Shown: piece after piece, positions 17,255-26,466 of the stretch | How the letters are laid out: each line of letters starts with the position of its first letter | How positions within the stretch are numbered: the stretch's first letter is position 1 | Source: Seonamhaeicola maritimus | GTDB lineage: Bacteria > Bacteroidota > Bacteroidia > Flavobacteriales > Flavobacteriaceae | Length of the DNA stretch: 64,000 nt | Direction: 5' to 3' | NCBI RefSeq assembly: GCF_008056315.1 | Contig: NZ_VRKQ01000008.1 | Span: 1,506,957-1,570,956, forward strand | Notes under the pieces: model-generated | Told to the model about the DNA's origin: nothing | The model's input: only the letters and a program-made list of their open reading frames with translations | The model's database searches: none | Program-made: the position numbers and the translations under genes

Positions 17255-19171
17255 ATGCAAAGACGCAATTTTATACAGCTTTCAACACTCGCAGGAATAG
17301 GGATTTCGTTACCCATAGTTGGTGTTTTAAATTCTTGTACAAATCATCCAGAACATTCCATAGGATTTAAAAATTTGATTTCGGGGCTTTTAAAAGACTG
17401 GTGTGACGGGATGATAAAAGTACAAATCAATAATCCTTCAAACTTGGAAGAACATGGTGCTTTAGGGTGTCCATCATGTGAACATATTCATGGGCGTTGT
17501 ATGGATGCCGTTTATCCATTTCTATATATGGCCGATGTTTCAGGAGAAGAAAAATATATCGAAGCCGCTAAGTTGGTTATGACTTGGGCAGAAAATAATG
17601 TGTCTCAGGAAAACGGTGCTTGGACAGTTGTACCTAATCCCAAATCATGGAAAGGTATTACCATTTTTGGAGCGATAGCCTTAGCAGAGGCATTGCACTA
17701 TCATGGACATGTTATAGATGAAAAAACACGTGAAGCTTGGACAGACCGTTTAGCGCGAGCTGGTCAATATATTCACGATACATTTACCATAGATTTTACA
17801 AACATTAACTATGGTGCGACGGCTATTTATGGTTTAAGTTTAATAGGTAGCTTTCTGAATAATGAAGCCTTTAAAGCTAAAAGTAAGGAACTGGCCGAAG
17901 GTGTTAAATCCTATTTTACTCAAGAAAATCATTTTCTGTTTGGAGAGTGTAAAAAAAGTTCGAGTAAACTAAGTGAAAAAGGATTACATGGTGTTGATTT
18001 AGGATATAATGTTGAGGAATCTTTAAATAGCATAGTAATGTATGCACTTAAAGAAAGGGATGAAGAACTATTAGAGTTAGTAACAAAATCTTTAAATAGT
18101 CATTTAGAATTCATGTTGCCAGATGGGGCTTGGGATAATAGTTGGGGTAATAGAATGTATAAATGGAGTTACTGGGGAAGTCGTACCTGTGATGGCAGTC
18201 AACCAGCCTATGGTATGATGGCCCATATTAATCCGGCCTTTGGAACGGCAGCATATAAGAATACAGAGTTATTACAGCAATGTACAGCCGATGGGCTTAT
18301 TCATGGAGGACCTCATTATATTTCGGCAGGAATTAAGCCATGTGTGCATCATACTTTTGCACATGCTAAACCATTAGCGGCGATGTTAGACCATTGGGAG
18401 CATTTGCCAGAAATCAATAAAAACACTGCCTTACCGAGAGTTACAGCCGATGGTGTAAAATATTTTAAAGATTTGAACGTGTCCCTTTTTGCTAGAGGAG
18501 ATTGGAGAGGAACAGTTAGTGCTTACGATGCTGAGTATCATTATAAATACGATTTTCGTCAAGCAACTGGTGGCGCTTTAGGTGTGCTCTATCATAATAG
18601 AGTCGGCTTATTATGTGCAGCAAGTATGGCTGTTTATCATATGGTAGAAGTTTATAATCAACAACCACAGCCAGGTGAGGATATTGCTTTAACTCCACGT
18701 ATTGAAACATTTAAAGATAATGTGTGGTACACTAATCTATTCGATTTAACGGCGGATGTAGAATCGGCAGACACCAAAGGCGAAATTAAATTGTTATCAA
18801 ATGTAAAACTCAAGAATGAAGCTAGAGAAGTTGTAGTGGATACTGCTTCTGAATTTGAACTTCTATATAGCTGTTCTGTTGAGGAGATGAAAATACAAGT
18901 GAAAACAAATCAAATAATTTCACAGGCAACGGCTTTCGTTTTGCCATTAATATCTCCTAATAAGGAAGCGGTGAATAAACTAGGTGAAAACGAAATTTCA
19001 ATTCAAAAGCCAGAAGGGCTTGTAACCATTAAAGCTAACGTGCCTTTAAATATTAAAGAAATTGCAGGAAATAGAACTTTTAATATGGTGCCAGGAGTTG
19101 AGGCCATACCTATAGAAGCTTTTTTTCAAGAGGGTGTTAATGAGTTAGCGTTAAAAATAACAGTAAGCTAG
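17255..19171 (+). CDS. Alpha/alpha-barrel exported protein, putative lyase/dehydratase or glucuronidase-type enzyme
   Basis: 638 residues. The N-terminus MQRRNFIQLSTLAGIG is Tat-like, followed by a lipobox (LNSC, C28). A helical toroid follows with an unusual cluster, C72, C75, H77, H79 and C82 in GCPSCEHIHGRC, that could bind a metal. Further marks are DLGYNVEESLNS, SWGNRMYKWSYWGSRTCDG and CVHHTFAHAKP, and the last 150 residues are beta-rich, as in heparinase-like lyases. I could not assign a CAZy family with certainty. Candidates are GH154-type glucuronidases or the ulvan oligosaccharide dehydratase recalled from Formosa agariphila (P29_PDnc), which forms unsaturated ends for GH105. It has its own regulon promoter and its stop lies 1 bp from the stop of the AraC gene. 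Confidence 0.55.
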   Translation: MQRRNFIQLSTLAGIGISLPIVGVLNSCTNHPEHSIGFKNLISGLLKDWCDGMIKVQINNPSNLEEHGALGCPSCEHIHGRCMDAVYPFLYMADVSGEEKYIEAAKLVMTWAENNVSQENGAWTVVPNPKSWKGITIFGAIALAEALHYHGHVIDEKTREAWTDRLARAGQYIHDTFTIDFTNINYGATAIYGLSLIGSFLNNEAFKAKSKELAEGVKSYFTQENHFLFGECKKSSSKLSEKGLHGVDLGYNVEESLNSIVMYALKERDEELLELVTKSLNSHLEFMLPDGAWDNSWGNRMYKWSYWGSRTCDGSQPAYGMMAHINPAFGTAAYKNTELLQQCTADGLIHGGPHYISAGIKPCVHHTFAHAKPLAAMLDHWEHLPEINKNTALPRVTADGVKYFKDLNVSLFARGDWRGTVSAYDAEYHYKYDFRQATGGALGVLYHNRVGLLCAASMAVYHMVEVYNQQPQPGEDIALTPRIETFKDNVWYTNLFDLTADVESADTKGEIKLLSNVKLKNEAREVVVDTASEFELLYSCSVEEMKIQVKTNQIISQATAFVLPLISPNKEAVNKLGENEISIQKPEGLVTIKANVPLNIKEIAGNRTFNMVPGVEAIPIEAFFQEGVNELALKITVS

Positions 19172-19172
19172 G

Positions 19173-20057
19173 TTATAGTTGCTTTTTGCTCATGGCTCTA
19201 AACTTACCGGGTGCCAAACCTGTTTTGCGTTTAAAGAGCCTATTGAAATAATAGTAAGATTCAAAACCAAGTTTATAAGCAATTTCTTTTTGAGTCATTT
19301 TTGTGTTTAAAAGAAGTTCTTTAGATTTTTCAATTTTTAGTAATAAATAGTATTGTAATGGAGATACTCCAGTTTGGGTTTTAAAATCCAATCTGAATTT
19401 TGAATAGCTTACCCCTAAGTCAGAAGCCATGTTTGCCAAATCTATAGATTGGTCAATGTTCTTATACATAATGCCCTTTGCACGAGATACCATGGAGTTA
19501 AGGTTTTCAATATTGTTTCCTGCGTTTTTTACATTATGGAGTTCAGCCATGAGCTGTAAACAAACACCAGAGGCTAATCGTTGAAAACCAAATGGTTCTT
19601 CATCAAATAATTTAAAAAGCGTATTAAAATGGTTTAAAATATTCGGTTTGTTGCATTTCGAAATTAAGGGATTCTCTGGAGAGAAAAATCCATTTAAAAG
19701 AAACTGATTTGCAATGGTTCCAGAAAATCCAACCCAGCGTTCTGTCCATCCTGTCCTTTTATTAGGTTTATAACGATGCCAAACTCCAGGAAAGAGTAAG
19801 AATACATCCCCATCTGAAACTTTTGTTTTTCCTGAAGTCTTACTTTCAAAAGTTCCTTCTCCTTTAGTTATAAGTACCAAATGGAATTCATCTAAAACGC
19901 GCCCCGTCTCCCAAGTGAAAACATAGCTATCGGGATGGTCTTTAGACGGATAGGTTGTGTTTTTTTCTATAACTGTTCGCCCTAAGCTGTTTATATAAAA
20001 CCCCCATTTTTTATCCTGTTCTAGGACGATAAGATATTTTCTGTACTTGTTTTTCAT
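19173..20057 (-). CDS. AraC-family transcriptional regulator
   Basis: 294 residues. The N-terminal half is a cupin-type ligand-binding domain (VLITKGEGTFES, DGDVFLLFPGVWHRYKP). The C-terminal 100 residues carry the two helix-turn-helix motifs of AraC proteins (DLANMASDLGVSYSKFRLDF and KEIAYKLGFESYYYFNRLFK), ending with the usual TGLAPGKFR. It is divergent from the 17 kb GH78-GH106-isomerase run, which makes that run its likely target; rhamnose or a rhamnose-containing sugar is a plausible ligand. A good -7 box, TATATTTG, lies on the minus strand at 20071-20078. Its promoter lacks the CAGGAY element, so it is probably not part of that regulon. Confidence 0.9.
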   Translation of the reverse strand: MKNKYRKYLIVLEQDKKWGFYINSLGRTVIEKNTTYPSKDHPDSYVFTWETGRVLDEFHLVLITKGEGTFESKTSGKTKVSDGDVFLLFPGVWHRYKPNKRTGWTERWVGFSGTIANQFLLNGFFSPENPLISKCNKPNILNHFNTLFKLFDEEPFGFQRLASGVCLQLMAELHNVKNAGNNIENLNSMVSRAKGIMYKNIDQSIDLANMASDLGVSYSKFRLDFKTQTGVSPLQYYLLLKIEKSKELLLNTKMTQKEIAYKLGFESYYYFNRLFKRKTGLAPGKFRAMSKKQL

Positions 20058-20076
20058 ATCATTTTGTGCAACAAAT

Positions 20077-20252
20077 ATATCAAAATGTCAATTTGAAATA
20101 TGGGCTTAATGGTAGAATTTTATCCTATTATGTATACATAATTAAGGAAATATTGAAAAATTAAATAGAATATGCTGTTTTTTAGATGTGAAATCGGGAA
20201 AACAAAAGGATGAAATAAATACATCAAAAAATGCTAATTTGAAATTAATATG
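20077..20252. repeat. Direct repeat pair in the AraC/GH78 intergenic region (possible operators)
   Basis: Two similar stretches flank the intergenic region: ATATCAAAATGTCAATTTGA at 20077-20096 continuing AATATG, and ACATCAAAAAATGCTAATTT at 20221-20240 continuing GAAATTAATATG. One overlaps the AraC promoter and the other abuts the GH78 start. This could be an autoregulatory and activating operator pair, but AT-rich similarity by chance is possible. Confidence 0.35.
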
Positions 20253-23200
20253 AAAAATCAACTTACAAAAAATCAAAACAAAATTGTACTTAGGCTAATT
20301 CTTGTTGTATTAGCAATATCAATGATGGGTTGTGAAGTTAAGTCTAAGGTTTCATTGGGAGACCTTAAATGCGAATATCGTGTAAACCCTTTGGGTATAG
20401 ATAATACCAAACCAAGATTTAGTTGGAAACTTGTTGAAGAGAAACAATTAAGAGGTCAAAGACAAAAGGCATTTCAAGTTTTAGTAGCAAGTAGTCTGGA
20501 TAACTTAAACAAAAACATTGGAGACTTATGGGATTCTGGAAAAGTTGAAACCAATAAGTCTGTGAACAATGTGTATAATGGAAATGTTTTGGAAGCGACA
20601 AAAAAATATTTCTGGAAGGTAAAGGTTTGGGATGTGTTTGGCGAAGAATCAAACTGGAGTGACTATCGTTTATTCTCGATGGGCTTATTGGAAAAAGCCG
20701 ACTGGAAAGGTGATTGGATTCATAAAATAGACCAAAAAAAGACGGACCATAATTGGTACAGAAAAACATTTAATCTACCAGAAAAAGCTTCTTCGGCATA
20801 CGTATACGTTGGTTCATTTGGTTATCATGAACTCTATGTGAATGGAAAAAAAGTAACTGAAAATGTAATGAATCCAGTGTCTTCATATATGAAAAAGCGG
20901 ATTCCTTATTTGACTTATGATGTAACCGAATTTTTGAATACAGGTAAAAATGTTATAGCTATTTGGCACGCTGCAGGGTGGGCAAGATGGGATCGTATAA
21001 CCGAATATAGAAATCCGCCATTTGTGTTTAAGGCACAAGCCGAAATCCTAACCGGTACAAATCAATTAACACTTAGTACAGATGAAACCTGGAAGTGTAA
21101 AAAAAGTCACAGTGAGTATTATGGTGATTGGGATATTCTGGATTTTGGAGGCGAAACTATTGACGATAGAAAACGTGAAAATGATTGGAATAAAGCTGAA
21201 TATAATGATAGTCAATGGATGCATGCTAGCATTTATAATCCACAAAAACTTAACGCTCAACTTGATGAAATTAACGATGCAGTTGAAGTGTTGGAGGACC
21301 AATTAATTGGAAAAGGCAAATTTAAAAACAGGAGGTACAGTAAAATTACGGCTATTCTAAGTGCACAAATGGTTGAGCCACAAGTAAAATATAAAGAAGT
21401 AACTCCAATTGCTATTAAGGATAATAACGATGGAACTTATCGAATTGATATGGGGGAAAATTATACGGGGTTTTTCGAAATGAATTTATATCAAGGTATT
21501 GAAGGCGATTCTATTCTCTTTGAAATCAGTGACCAAACCGAAAAGGTGATGAACTGGAAACAAAAAAGTAAATATATCTATGGGAAATCGGGAGAAGGTA
21601 AGTTTACAAATCGTTTTAATGTTGCTGGTGGAAGATGGATAACGGTTTATGGTTTAAAATACGAACCCAAACTAGAAGATATAAAAGGTTACGTGGTGAC
21701 CAACGACCGAAAAATTATAAGCAAATTTGAATCTTCTAGCGAGCAGTTAAATAAGATTTATAAAATAAATTTAGATACCTATATAGCCAATACCATGGAT
21801 GGTATTCTAGTTGATTGTCCGCATAGGGAGCGACGTGGCTGGGGAGAAGTTACTGTGGCTGCTATGTATGGTGATGCACTTCCAAATTTTGAAAGTGGTG
21901 CCTACATGGACCAATATTTACAATATACTCGCGACGCACAACTTCCAGACGGACAGATGCGCGGTGTTATAAACGAAAATGACAGACCATTTTTAATGTG
22001 GAAAGCGAATAGCCCTTTAACTGTTTGGGAAACTTATAAAATGTTAGGCGACAAAAAAGTGCTTCAAGATAATTATGTGTCTATGCAAAAATGGATGGAA
22101 TGGATGTATGAAAACTCCAATTACGAAACGGGAGGCACCTTAAAAGCTGGTGAGCAGGGTACAAGAGCATTCCCTGGCTTAGGAGATTGGTGTACGCCAA
22201 GAGGTAATTTTTGGTCGAGTTTTAATTCACCCGGAGCACTACATTTTAATAATTGTACTTACGCCTATATGTTAGATAAAGCTGTTAAAATGGCTACAGT
22301 CCTCGGAAAAACAGGCGATGTAAAATTATATTCCGATAGGTTAAACATTCAACGAAAAGCTACACATAAATTATCCTATAATGCAGAAACAGGAAAATAT
22401 GTGAACGGACAACAAGTAGACCAAGCTTTTGCACTTTTAGCGGGTGTAACACCAGAATCTGAACGCAAAAAAGTATATGATAATTTGGTGGATAATGTTC
22501 TTTACAAGTTTCCGTATTACGATACGGGTAGTTCTGGTCAAGCATTGTATACACGATATTTTATTGAGTCGGGTGAGCGCATGGATTTAATTTACGAACT
22601 ACTTCAAGATAAACATCACCCTAGCTATGGTTATTTTATAGAGCAAGGTAAAACGGTATGGCCAGAGCGTTGGTCGGCTGTAGGAGTGAGTCAAATTCAT
22701 ACGTGCTATACGGGCATTGGAGGCTACTTTATCAAAGGTTTTGGAGGAATCCGCCCCAACCCTGAGCATTTAGGCATGCAACATATGCTTATTAAACCAA
22801 TGCCTGTTGGCGATTTAACCTATGCAAATACTGAATACGAATCCATGTACGGTAATGTGATTGTAAATTGGAAAAAACAAGATAAGGGAGCCTCTTTTCA
22901 TATTGAAGTTCCTGTGAATACCACAGCAAAAGTGTATTTGCCAGCTTTGAATAAAGAAGATGTTACAGAAACTGGTGTTTTAGCTGAAAATGTTAAAGAA
23001 GTTAGCTATGTTGGTTCTGAAGAAAGTGATGCTGTGGGCAACTACGTCATATATAATGTTGCTTCGGGGGTTTACGATTTTAATGTTGAAGTATTGCCTG
23101 AAGTGTCATACCCAGACCCTATAAAAACCTCTAAAAACTTGGCAACTTTAGGTAGAATGAATGCCTCATCCATGTTTATTGAAACTGAAAAATTACCGGG

Positions 23201-23525
23201 ATTTGAAGCCTTTAAAGCTAACGATGAAAATAATGATACACGTTGGTTGGCGGCCGAATCCAAAAACCAATATTTAGAAGTGGCATGGGTAAAGCCACAA
23301 ACGTTTAATAAAATAGTTATTGATGAGGTTGGAAATCAAATATCGAATTATAAGCTTCAGTATTTTGAAAATGATACATGGAAAGACATTTTAGTGGGGA
23401 CAACTTGTGGTGCAAATAAGTCGCATAGTTTTGATGCGATTACTTCTGCTAAATGTAGAATATATATTGTTGATACCAAAAAAGCACCGTCAATTAATGA
23501 ATTAGAAATTTATAATTCGAAGTAA
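20250..23525 (+). CDS. GH78 alpha-L-rhamnosidase with C-terminal F5/8-type domain
   Basis: 1091 residues, lipoprotein signal (MMGC). GH78 layout: N-terminal beta domains (LKCEYRVNPLGIDNTKPRFSW, KYFWKVKVWD, SFGYHELYVNGKKV), the alpha/alpha barrel with VDCPHRERRGW (D522, E527), the later WPERW glutamate, and a C-terminal beta domain. From about residue 965 a discoidin-like domain (CBM32 type) follows. One oddity: where GH78 usually has GWxGD, this protein has GWGE (E533), with one residue missing and Asp replaced by Glu, at a position that helps hold the substrate. The second GH78 (39.9 kb) keeps the usual motif. First gene of the AraC-linked run; no CAGGAY element upstream. Confidence 0.88.
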   Translation: MKNQLTKNQNKIVLRLILVVLAISMMGCEVKSKVSLGDLKCEYRVNPLGIDNTKPRFSWKLVEEKQLRGQRQKAFQVLVASSLDNLNKNIGDLWDSGKVETNKSVNNVYNGNVLEATKKYFWKVKVWDVFGEESNWSDYRLFSMGLLEKADWKGDWIHKIDQKKTDHNWYRKTFNLPEKASSAYVYVGSFGYHELYVNGKKVTENVMNPVSSYMKKRIPYLTYDVTEFLNTGKNVIAIWHAAGWARWDRITEYRNPPFVFKAQAEILTGTNQLTLSTDETWKCKKSHSEYYGDWDILDFGGETIDDRKRENDWNKAEYNDSQWMHASIYNPQKLNAQLDEINDAVEVLEDQLIGKGKFKNRRYSKITAILSAQMVEPQVKYKEVTPIAIKDNNDGTYRIDMGENYTGFFEMNLYQGIEGDSILFEISDQTEKVMNWKQKSKYIYGKSGEGKFTNRFNVAGGRWITVYGLKYEPKLEDIKGYVVTNDRKIISKFESSSEQLNKIYKINLDTYIANTMDGILVDCPHRERRGWGEVTVAAMYGDALPNFESGAYMDQYLQYTRDAQLPDGQMRGVINENDRPFLMWKANSPLTVWETYKMLGDKKVLQDNYVSMQKWMEWMYENSNYETGGTLKAGEQGTRAFPGLGDWCTPRGNFWSSFNSPGALHFNNCTYAYMLDKAVKMATVLGKTGDVKLYSDRLNIQRKATHKLSYNAETGKYVNGQQVDQAFALLAGVTPESERKKVYDNLVDNVLYKFPYYDTGSSGQALYTRYFIESGERMDLIYELLQDKHHPSYGYFIEQGKTVWPERWSAVGVSQIHTCYTGIGGYFIKGFGGIRPNPEHLGMQHMLIKPMPVGDLTYANTEYESMYGNVIVNWKKQDKGASFHIEVPVNTTAKVYLPALNKEDVTETGVLAENVKEVSYVGSEESDAVGNYVIYNVASGVYDFNVEVLPEVSYPDPIKTSKNLATLGRMNASSMFIETEKLPGFEAFKANDENNDTRWLAAESKNQYLEVAWVKPQTFNKIVIDEVGNQISNYKLQYFENDTWKDILVGTTCGANKSHSFDAITSAKCRIYIVDTKKAPSINELEIYNSK

Positions 23526-23567
23526 ACAATCCAAGATATTTTAAGGCAATTAATAACGATAAGTAAA

Positions 23568-26426
23568 ATGATTCTATTTCCTAAAGAAAAAGTAGCACGA
23601 ATGCTATTTTCATTATTATGTCTATTGGTTTTAAATGCCTGTGCTACTCAAGATAAAGAAGAAGTAAATCAAGATTTGTATAGTGGTTTTCAAAACCCAC
23701 CAGCCGAAGCAAGACCTTTTGTACGTTGGTGGTGGAACGGAAATAAAGTTAAAGCAAGTGAACTGGAAAGAGAATTGGAGTCTTTACATAGTGTTGGTTT
23801 TGGTGGTGTTGAAATAAACCCTATTGCAATGCCTGTAGGTCCTGATAATGGAGATGAATCATTGGTTTGGATGAGTGATGAATGGATTGATATGGTAGTT
23901 CATGCATGTAAGAAAACGAAAGATTTGGGTATGATTGCCGATATGATTGCCGGAACAGGTTGGCCATTTGGAGGTGAATTTCTGAAAGATGATGAAACCT
24001 CTCAGCGTATGGTTTCAGATTATATTCCATATAAAAACAATTCTAATATTGAAGTTGATGAAGCTGAGTTAATACAACTATATAAGGAAAAGTACGAAAA
24101 TAAAAGAGCACAAAAACACATCAGTGAAAGAACGACGTACAGATTGTCTTATGTGAAATTAGTGCCTGAAAATTGCAATGATACAAACCAAATAGTCGAT
24201 TTAAAAAACCACATAGATGCCAACGGAAAAATATCTTATCAAATAGAACAAAAAGGTAATTATGTATTGTCTTATGGTTTAATTCAGCAAAATTTTAGAG
24301 ATGTTACACTGGGTGCTCCGGGTGGGGCTGGTCCTGTAATGGACCATTATAAAAAGGAAATAACCTTGGCGTACTTAAATCGGATGAAGAAAATTTCTGA
24401 ACGTTCAGGCATATCTTTGAGTGATTTAATTCGAGCCATATTTTGTGATAGCATTGAAGTTTCTGGAGCCAATTGGACCGATGGTTTTGAACATTTGTTT
24501 TTTGAGGCCTATGGTTATAAACTAGACAATTGGCTGCCATTTGTTTTTTATCAAGCCAATGGTAACTACTCACAAGGGAGGTATTCCAGAAATTTCACTC
24601 CTGAGTTTAAAGACCAGTTAAAGCGTGTACGTTACGATTATAATAAGTTATTGGTTGAGGTCTTTTTGAAAAACTTCACGCAGACGTATAAAGATTTTTG
24701 CGAAGACAATAATATTCTGTGCCGCTATCAGGCTTATGGTACACCCTTTTTAATGGGCATGTTAGATGGTTACATGATACCAGATATACCAGAGAGCAAT
24801 AACTGGATTTACACGGTGGAGATGAAAGACTCTGTTTGGGATTGGAAGCAATCACACGGCTATATGATTTGGAATATGTTTGCTTCGGCGGGAGCGCATT
24901 TAACAGATAAAAAGATAACAAGTTGCGAAACCATGACCAATTTGGGCGGTGTGTTTAAAGCGACACTAGAAGAAATAAAGCAGCATGATGATATGAATTT
25001 CATAACCGGAATTAATCATTCTGTATTGCACGGCTATAATTATTCGCCACCAGAAGTGGAATTTCCGGGTTGGATTCGTTTTGGGGCTTATTTTAGTGAG
25101 CAAAACACTTGGTGGAGACATTTGCCTAATTGGATAACTTATAATTCTAGATTATCCTATGTTTTTCAAAATTCTCAAGCCGATAAATCTATTGCAATCC
25201 TAGGTCCAACTCCTGACCTTTGGGGAGATAAAGGTTTAGCAAGAACGCCTTTCCATATGGAGCCAGAGTATTTGTATAGATTATGGGAACCTATAAGTCA
25301 ATTAGGATATTCCGCTGAATATATTAATCAAGGTGTTCTTGAAAGCGCTACTATAAACGAAAAGGGAATTACCTATGGTAACATGACCTACAAATTATTA
25401 GTGCTTGCCAGTTTAAAATCATTAAGTCCAAGGGCAGCAGAGAACATCAAGCTATTTTTAGAATCTGGAGGTAAAATTATTGTCATAGATCAATTGCCAT
25501 TGAAGTCTTTACATTTTTCAGAATATGAAAAGAACGATGATTTAGTTAATACAACCATGATGAGTCTATTGGCGAATTATCCTGAATCAGTAATCCAAGT
25601 GAAACAACCGGAGTCAATAGACGCCTTATTCAACTGGACAAGTGATGTTCTTAAAACAACCCAATTAGAAGCTGATGTGGCAATAAGTCACCCTTCGGAA
25701 AACGTGTATCAAATACATCAATATACCGATGAGAAAGATATTTATTTCTTCACCAATGTACACCGTTATAGCACAACATCATTTGACGCTAAATTTCCTG
25801 TTGATGGAAAATATCCATATATCTGGAATCCTGAAACAGGAGTGAAAATCCCCTATTGTTTTGCGTCAAATTCAAATGAGTTAAGCGTCACTTTGAATCC
25901 TTTAGAATCCCTTCTGTTAGTTTTTGAAGATGAAAAGCCACTAGAAAAAGCCATAGAAGTTGTGACTAAAATAAAAGAATCAAAAGTACTTGATGTTCAT
26001 TGGAAAGTCATTGGTAAGCGCAAAGATGAAAAAGTATTTACTTGGGATGTGCCCACGCTTATTGATTTCAGTAAATCAAAAGATATTACTCAAAATACGT
26101 TTGGAGGCGAAATTGTTTACAAAACAACAATTAATAACGCAGAAGGTTTCACGCATTTAGATTTAGGAGATGTAAATGAAGGAGTAACGGAATTATTTGT
26201 AAATGGTGAAAATGTTGGAAAACGCTGGTACGGAAAAGCAGTCTATTCAATTGCAGATTACCTTGAGAAGGGAGATAACGAGATAGAAATTCATTATACA
26301 ACCGTTCTAGCAAATTATGCCAAATCTCTTAAAGATAATAAGATGGCGTATGAATGGACAAAGCGCTATAAAGATTTGGTGCCAACAGGTATAGAAGGAC
26401 CAATAACTCTTCTTACTATGAACTAA
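23568..26426 (+). CDS. GH106-type enzyme, divergent paralogue 2
   Basis: 952 residues, lipoprotein (LNAC). The GH106 opening is clear: NPPAEARPFVRWWWNGNKV, GFGGVEINPIAMP and ADMIAGTGWPFGG. The DSIE motif matches the DS-x-E seen in the other four paralogues. It lacks their EFW segment and has instead IPDIPESNNW and a later SCETMTN, so it belongs to a separate branch, closer to the RWWW-type rhamnosidases known from gut and soil Bacteroidota. A GH2-like sugar-binding domain ends the protein. It lies 42 bp after GH78 and 40 bp before the sugar isomerase. Confidence 0.82.
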   Translation: MILFPKEKVARMLFSLLCLLVLNACATQDKEEVNQDLYSGFQNPPAEARPFVRWWWNGNKVKASELERELESLHSVGFGGVEINPIAMPVGPDNGDESLVWMSDEWIDMVVHACKKTKDLGMIADMIAGTGWPFGGEFLKDDETSQRMVSDYIPYKNNSNIEVDEAELIQLYKEKYENKRAQKHISERTTYRLSYVKLVPENCNDTNQIVDLKNHIDANGKISYQIEQKGNYVLSYGLIQQNFRDVTLGAPGGAGPVMDHYKKEITLAYLNRMKKISERSGISLSDLIRAIFCDSIEVSGANWTDGFEHLFFEAYGYKLDNWLPFVFYQANGNYSQGRYSRNFTPEFKDQLKRVRYDYNKLLVEVFLKNFTQTYKDFCEDNNILCRYQAYGTPFLMGMLDGYMIPDIPESNNWIYTVEMKDSVWDWKQSHGYMIWNMFASAGAHLTDKKITSCETMTNLGGVFKATLEEIKQHDDMNFITGINHSVLHGYNYSPPEVEFPGWIRFGAYFSEQNTWWRHLPNWITYNSRLSYVFQNSQADKSIAILGPTPDLWGDKGLARTPFHMEPEYLYRLWEPISQLGYSAEYINQGVLESATINEKGITYGNMTYKLLVLASLKSLSPRAAENIKLFLESGGKIIVIDQLPLKSLHFSEYEKNDDLVNTTMMSLLANYPESVIQVKQPESIDALFNWTSDVLKTTQLEADVAISHPSENVYQIHQYTDEKDIYFFTNVHRYSTTSFDAKFPVDGKYPYIWNPETGVKIPYCFASNSNELSVTLNPLESLLLVFEDEKPLEKAIEVVTKIKESKVLDVHWKVIGKRKDEKVFTWDVPTLIDFSKSKDITQNTFGGEIVYKTTINNAEGFTHLDLGDVNEGVTELFVNGENVGKRWYGKAVYSIADYLEKGDNEIEIHYTTVLANYAKSLKDNKMAYEWTKRYKDLVPTGIEGPITLLTMN

Positions 26427-26466
26427 GATAAATATTTGGAAAAAGACAGAAATAAAAAAAATAATA

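Noticed and set aside
19742-19760. CAGGAT-like sequence (minus strand AAAAGGACAGGATGGACA)
   Set aside because: It lies inside the AraC coding region and has no -7 box at the fixed 27 bp spacing, so it is probably chance.
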